Source: Ephemerocybe angulata (taxonomy: Eukaryota; Basidiomycota; Agaricomycetes; Agaricales; Psathyrellaceae). Taken from it: a stretch of DNA of 34,168 nt. The position numbers were made by a program, and so were the translations under genes. Of this stretch, positions 28,728-34,168 are shown in pieces. The stretch covers positions 1 through 34,168 of the forward strand of contig JAACJK010000243.1 in NCBI GenBank assembly GCA_013368325.1, given 5' to 3'. Position 1 is the stretch's first letter. Each line of letters begins with the position of its first letter. The notes under the pieces are model-generated. The model ran no database searches. It saw nothing but the letters and a program-made list of their open reading frames with translations, and was not told the origin of the DNA.

Positions 28728-31700
28728 TGGTTTGGCCCACACCTCCCCGGAAGCCGAGGAGGTACAAGCTCGTCTATCGGCTCAACCTCTAATGACGCTC
28801 CCAGGGAGATCGGAGATAGACACCCTCGCTCGGTACCGTCCTCGGACGGTACTTCCTCTTCTCGTAGTTGTGCTCTGCGGTCCCCCCCGACTCGTACGAC
28901 AACGAACAGCCAACCAACAGGCTCGAACACAGGAAGTGGTCAAACACCAGACCGAAATAGAAGCAATAGACGTAGGAGAGCTACAGTCGAAGAAGAAGAC
29001 GAAATCGTTGACATTGAAAACGAACAGGTCGTATACCCAAATGAAAACAGACGCCAACCCACCATAATAGATTACTTCAATCCCAGGGAAATCGTGACGG
29101 GAAGGAAAAATCTGAGAGCGAATATACTCATTGGATCCCTGAATATCCGGGAGGTGGTTCAAATGCCACGGAGAGTAAATGGGGGGATATGAATCAAATG
29201 ATGAAAGACCATAGACTGGGGGTACTCGCGGTACAGGAACCCACTTGACATCGCAGTCGGTCAAACGCATGAACGAGAGACATAAACGGATTCACATCAT
29301 AAACTCCTCGATGGGACGAGGCCCGTCCGCCGCTGGAATAGCTATAGTCCTCAACAAGGACTTCGTGGCCTGGGAAGAGGCAGAACAGTGGACGCTCATT
29401 CCAGGGAGAGCCATCTTAGTCCGCATACCTTGGAAAATAGCAACGGAAATAAGAGAACGTTCCTGGCGATATACGCACCCAATAGGTAAGAGACAATAGG
29501 ACCTTCTGGCAGAGGCTGGAAAGAAAGTTTAGATCAGGTGAGGTGCCGAAACCGGACTTTATGCTTGGAGATTTCAACATCGTCGAAGAGGCAATCGACA
29601 GGCTCCCAGCAAGGATAGATAACCAACAAGCCGTGGAGGCGCTTAGGGATCTTAAACACCACCTGGATCTGGTGGACGGGTGGCGGAAAGAGAACGGTGA
29701 AACGAAAGCGTACTCATATCTACAGGCGAACTCGAATGTGCAGTCCAGGATCGACCGTATATATGTTAGAGAGCATCTCTTTGATAACACCTGTGACTGG
29801 GAGATATGTAGCGGCCAAGGAATCACGTCGGACCATGACCTAGTAATAACTAAATACTTCGACCCCGGTATTCCACAGATAGGTAAAGGCAGATGGGCTA
29901 TGCCGGTATGGGTAGCCGAAGAGGAGGAATTTAGAGAGAGTGGCTCCGCAAGGATTTCGAATCCATAGTAAGGAAAGCGAGAGGGTCGGTCGCGCAACGA
30001 ACCGCAGAGGATAACCCCCAGCGACACCTACGGGACCTCAAGTGGTATGATACAGCTAGCAGAGACATACCTGATAAGAAAGGCTCCTGATTTGAAAAAA
30101 CGGATAGAGAAGAGGCGAGATGAGTTAAACGATGTTCTCAACGCAATCGACACCGATGAGGAAGAGAGAAAGGAGTCCGCAGCCTATATCGAAGAGGAAC
30201 TACGTGAAATGGAGAGACACCACCACCTCTCAAGAGAAAGAAAGAAAATCCACCTTAAGTACTCACTTGAGGGAGAAATAATGGGGAAGACATGGATTAA
30301 CACGGCAAAGGATAACAAACCGAGGGACCTTATAACAGCGCTGAAAAAACTAGGACAAGATGGAGACAACGGGTTAGTATATAATTCGAAGAAAATGGCG
30401 AAGATAGCGAGGGACTATCACGAGAATCTCCAAGGCGAAGGAAGGTGCCATGAGGTCACAAGCGAGGTCAGGAAAGTAGCGGTTGACGAAGCAATAGCCT
30501 CACTAGATAGGACACTGGAGGAAGAGGATATCAGGACTTTGGACTCCAAGATCACAGCCGCCGAAGTCAGGAGAGCGATCTTCGACGGAAAGAACGACAA
30601 GGCCCCAGGGATGGACGGTATCCCGATAGAAATGTGGAAGAACCTGACCCGTCCCTTGAACAAGATAAGAGAGAATGAGGACGAGGAGGAGATCAACGAT
30701 GCAGCGAAGCTTCTGCAGTTAGTATACAACGACATAATAGAACATGGCGTGGAGGAGGGGACGGGTTTCAACGAAGGATGGCTGAGCCCCCTCCACAAAA
30801 AGAAAGACAAGACGAATATAGCCAACTACCGGCCAATAACCATACTTAACACGGATTATAAAAGCCTAACGAAGGTACTTACCGAAAGGATCACGGCCCC
30901 AGCATCGAAGCTGATACATGAGGATCAAGCGGGTTTCATGGTGGGGAGAAGGATAGAAAATCAAACAGACTTGATTAAGACAATGATCGACTACGGGACT
31001 CGCAGAATGTAAGAGGGATGCTCGTCTTTTTGGATCAAGAGAAAGCGTATGACAAGATCATGCACGACTTCCTGTTCGCGTCATTACAGAAGATGAAGTT
31101 CCCTGATACCTTCATACGTACGGTAAAGGCACTATACGGAGGCGCCCAGACAAAAGTCATCATTAACGGTATGATCAGTGACCCTTCGACATAATTCGGG
31201 GAGTTCGACAAGGCGATCCCCTATCGTGTCTCCTCTTCAACTTCGCCATCGAGTCGCTGGCTTGCATGATAAGACAGTCAACCCTGAAAGGGTTCTCAAC
31301 GCCTAGAATGACCGAGAGACTTATAATTTCAATGTTCGCGGACGATACTACGGTCTTCCTCTCGGAGGAAGACGATTTCCACACCCTTCAGAGCATCCTG
31401 GAGAGATGGTGCCTAGCATCAGGCGCGAAATTTAACGTGGAGAAGACAGAAATCGTACCTATAGGCAACAGGCAGTATCGGGATGAGCTACGCGCCACGA
31501 GAGGAGCGGCAAACGGGAGGGATGGTATCCCACCGGAGATTAACATAGCAAGAGAGAGAGAACCTGTGAGGGCTCTGGGTGCTTTTGTAGGAAACGGAGT
31601 CGAAGATGTGTCGGTATGGACCCCGACGATCGAAGCAGTCGATGCAGCCCTAAAGAGGTGGAAAAAGACGTCACCAACACTGGAGGGTAAGAGACTTATC

Positions 31701-33972
31701 ATAAATATGGAGGTTGGAGGACGTACACAATACAGAACAACGGTCCAAGGTATGCCGGCGGAGGTGCTGCAACACCTAAAGAAACTAGTGCGAGAATTCC
31801 TCTGGGATGGCAAGGCGAGCTACGTAAACATAGACACCCTCCATTTACCTTTTGGGAAAGGAGGGCTAAAAATCCTCGACCTGGAAGCACGGAATGAGTC
31901 AATAAGACTCATGCGTTTGAAGAGATACCTCGACTTCACTAGGAGACCACGGTGGGCGTTCATCGCAGATTACCTGCTAGCCAGAAATATACCGAAGTCG
32001 TATGGGCAGGTGAATCCGGACGACCTGGTAAACATGTACCTGCAATCGTGGAATGCTGCAAAAAAGACTAACAAAAGCGTCGCACCGCAACCCATTAGGG
32101 AAATGATGAAGACTGCGGAGAAATATGGGGCTAGGATGTGGACGAACCATCCCTCCGAATCTCTCAAGCGCGCAATGCCCGCTTGGTTCCACATAGCCTC
32201 GAAACGAAGCGCCGCGGGCTCAAACGCGACAAACTGCTGGACACGGTGCCAGAAGGAACGACACAAGATAGAGACTATGGGGGACCTATCAAACTATGCC
32301 TTAGAAGCGCAATCTCATGAGTTAGCGACGGGGGAGACGAAAGGGACCCTCCGGTATCGTGTACGTGCGAAAGATGTGAGCTCGACAGGAGCTTGGGATG
32401 CATCGACCCAATCAAGTGCCGCGAACGCACTGCTATTTCTTGGAACAATCAATAAGACCTGGATACCGAATAACGAAAGAAACGAAAGAGTAGAAGGCAC
32501 CTTGGAGAACCATAGGGGACGTACCCCGCTGAACAGAGCCAACGACTTCACCAGCGCGATGCGCATCTTCACCAGCAGCGAGGCCGTGAGCACCACAGAA
32601 GATGTGGACCTGAATGCACTCTTCTCCCCATCCCCGGACTACACCGCCATCGAAGAAGAAATCTATACGGACGGGTCATGTAAGACCGACGGCGAGCAGA
32701 CGGTGAGGGCAGGATCAGGAATCTGGTTTGGCGACGACGACGAACGAATATGGCCTTTAGGATCCCGCAATCACTCCCCCAAACGAACAACATTGCGGAA
32801 GGGGCCGCGATCCTAGCAGCAGTCCAAGCTATGAGAGACGACATCCCAGTGATAATATGTTCAGACTCACAAGTAACCCTGACCGTGATAGGCAAAAGTG
32901 CACTCAAAGCAGAGGATACTGACTGGCTGGAAACGAAAAACAGAGAGGTCATTGAACCGATAATAGCAAAGCTGAGGCTCAGGAAAGGGTTGACGATCAT
33001 GGAGAAGGTGAAGGCTCACGTTGGGATACACGGAAATGAAATGGCGGACCGACTCGCTGACCAAGGAGCTGATAAAGATGTCACAGATGTCGCCCTTGAT
33101 ATGGAGATACCTGCGAGGCAAAAAGTAGAGGGAATGAGATTAGATAAAGCATCGCAGGCTCTGATCTATAGAGGGATACGCCGCCTGAAGACCAGAAACA
33201 CAGCACCAAGGAGAACGACCCAGTCGCACCTGGAAGCGGCTAGGCACGAGATTAGGGAACGAACAAAGAAAACTCTCACCGATGAACAGATCTGGATGTC
33301 TTTCCGGAATAACGACATCAGAAATAGGAGAACGAAACAGCTTTTGTGGAAGATAATGCACCAAGGCCTGCCAATTGGTACGTACTGGGATAAGATAACG
33401 AACTACGAAGGAAGGTCAAGATGTAAGGTGTGTGTCACGGTTGAGTCTGCAGAGCATATATTCACTGAGTGCACTCATAATGGCCAGAAGACCGTATGGA
33501 AAATAGTAACCCGAATTTTCGAGAAGAAGAATATCCCTTGGACAACCCCGACTCTAGGCACGATTCTAGGCTGCGGGGTTACCCACATTATGGATGCGAG
33601 AACCGGCAAACCCAGACCGGAAGCAAATCGACTTTACACCATGGTAGTTGCTGAGGCGATCCAATTTATCTGGAGGTCGAGGTGCACATGGATCATTGAC
33701 CGAGATGGGGAGGAAGAGAGAGCCTTCACTGAGAAAGAATCCACAACAAGTTCTTATCCTCTGTGAATAGAGTACTGAAATTTGATATTGACACCACGAG
33801 TTATAAGCCCAAAAAGAACAAGAACAGGAGACGGTTGAACATACCAACAGAGGACTTGGTGATAAATACGTGGTGGGATGTGGTAGATAGTAATACGGAT
33901 CTCGAGTGGGAAGTAATGAGGAAGAACAGAAGGAAACGTACCGGGGTTTTAGTGGGTATAAGGCCAAGATAG
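28728..33972 (+). pseudogene. LINE ORF2: endonuclease, reverse transcriptase, RNase H; many frameshifts
   Basis: Pieces in order: basic/acidic leader ending TIIDYFNPREIVTG, then ILIGSLNIR (endonuclease start, about 29130). LAVQE sits at a frameshift near 29240, in the QETHL motif. MLGDFNIVEE (about 29561) and SDHDLV (about 29828) are further AP-endonuclease motifs. The RT N-terminus follows at 30047-31012 (KAPGMDGIPIEMW, NYRPITILNTDYK). RT motif A FLDQEKAYDK is at about 31027, RQGDPLSCLLFN at about 31207 behind a frameshift, and catalytic FADD at 31335-31346. RNase H has Asp at 32669, Glu at 32798, Asp at 32864 and HVGIHGNEMADRLAD from about 33017. A late CX2CX7HX4C (about 33422-33472) is followed by a C-terminus in a new frame to TAG 33970-33972. 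At least six shifts break the gene. Confidence 0.9.
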
Positions 33973-34144
33973 AGCTAAGGAGACCCACACTGTCCGCATA
34001 CCATGGTCGTGCTTAACAGCATTTCCCCGGCAGGAGAATAGCGCAATAGACAATCCTCAATCCACCCTACCGACCTCGATGAAAATGGGCTAACCCCCTG
34101 TGTTTTCGCTTCGAAGTGTCTGTGTTAAATCACACGGTATCTCC
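33973..34144 (+). other. LINE 3' untranslated region
   Basis: It is non-coding, between the last ORF2 stop and the A tail. TGTGTTTTC...TGTGTTAAATCACAC near its end can fold, with GTGTT/AACAC-type pairing around 34120-34135. No canonical AATAAA is seen. Confidence 0.6.
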
Positions 34145-34168
34145 AAAAAAAAAAAAAAAAAAAAAAAA
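34145..34168 (+). repeat. Poly(A) tail of the LINE
   Basis: There are 24 consecutive A running to the last base of the window. In this context it is the 3' tail left by target-primed reverse transcription; its full length and the target duplication are outside the window. Confidence 0.85.

Larger units (their letters stand above)
25350..34168 (+). mobile_element. LINE retrotransposon, Tad1-like, nearly full length
   Basis: The order is promoter-like start, ORF1 with zinc knuckle, ORF2 with AP-like endonuclease, reverse transcriptase, RNase H and a Cys/His motif, 3' UTR and a 24-A tail. RNase H in a fungal non-LTR element points to the Tad1/I group. The 5' limit is uncertain; the 3' flank and target duplication lie outside the window. 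Many single-base frameshifts in both ORFs make this copy inactive as written. Confidence 0.85.

Noticed and set aside
1..34168. tRNA, rRNA or TET/JBP-type dioxygenase gene (often linked to KDZ elements)
   Set aside because: No cloverleaf, rRNA-like stretch or HxD...H dioxygenase motif was seen on either strand.

Overview
The window looks like a transposon-dense stretch of a basidiomycete nuclear genome, most likely an Agaricomycete. The support is indirect. Where splice sites can be resolved, genes are split by 51-75 base introns with GT...AG ends and CTGAC/CTAAC-like branch sites. The mobile elements are also the set typical of mushroom genomes: Ty3/gypsy, a Tad1-like LINE with RNase H, a Helitron helicase, PIF/Harbinger and KDZ. 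I see no rRNA, tRNA or conserved housekeeping gene.

Layout. 1-5206: 3' two thirds of a Ty3/gypsy retrotransposon, with a broken gag/protease region and an intact 1254-residue pol (RT, RNase H, DD35E integrase). 5203-6803 (minus): an intact four-exon gene whose stop codon overlaps the pol stop on the opposite strand. 6804-7386: spacer with a purine tract that could be the polypurine tract and start of the 3' LTR. 7387-9220 (minus): an intact three-exon gene with a Zn2Cys6-like cysteine cluster. 9221-10925 and 13411-15085: sequence with splice-like signals and gene-like fragments that I cannot assign. 10926-13410: an AT-rich non-coding DNA transposon with inverted-repeat arms of about 0.75 kb and a 7-base target duplication. 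15086-17017: decayed Helitron helicase C-terminus fused to a cysteine-protease-like domain. 17178-18594: unknown four-exon gene. 18839-21001: PIF/Harbinger-type transposase (plus) and its SANT/Myb-like partner (minus), convergent. 21177-23204: C-terminal remnant of a KDZ-type transposase, split by a 508-base insertion. 23205-25349: non-coding DNA with a striking cluster of related palindromes. 25350-34168: a nearly full-length LINE (ORF1 with zinc knuckle and RGG tail; ORF2 with endonuclease, RT and RNase H), carrying many frameshifts and ending in 24 A at the window edge.

How the parts relate. Most units are separate mobile elements in different stages of decay. The notable exceptions to the decay are gypsy pol, the two minus-strand genes beside it (5203-6803 and 7387-9220), the SANT/Myb gene and the 17178-18594 gene; all of these can be read through consistent exons. 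The arrangement most worth following is gypsy pol plus the antisense gene at its 3' end, possibly with the Zn2Cys6-like gene behind it. This could be an antisense accessory module of a fungal Ty3 element.
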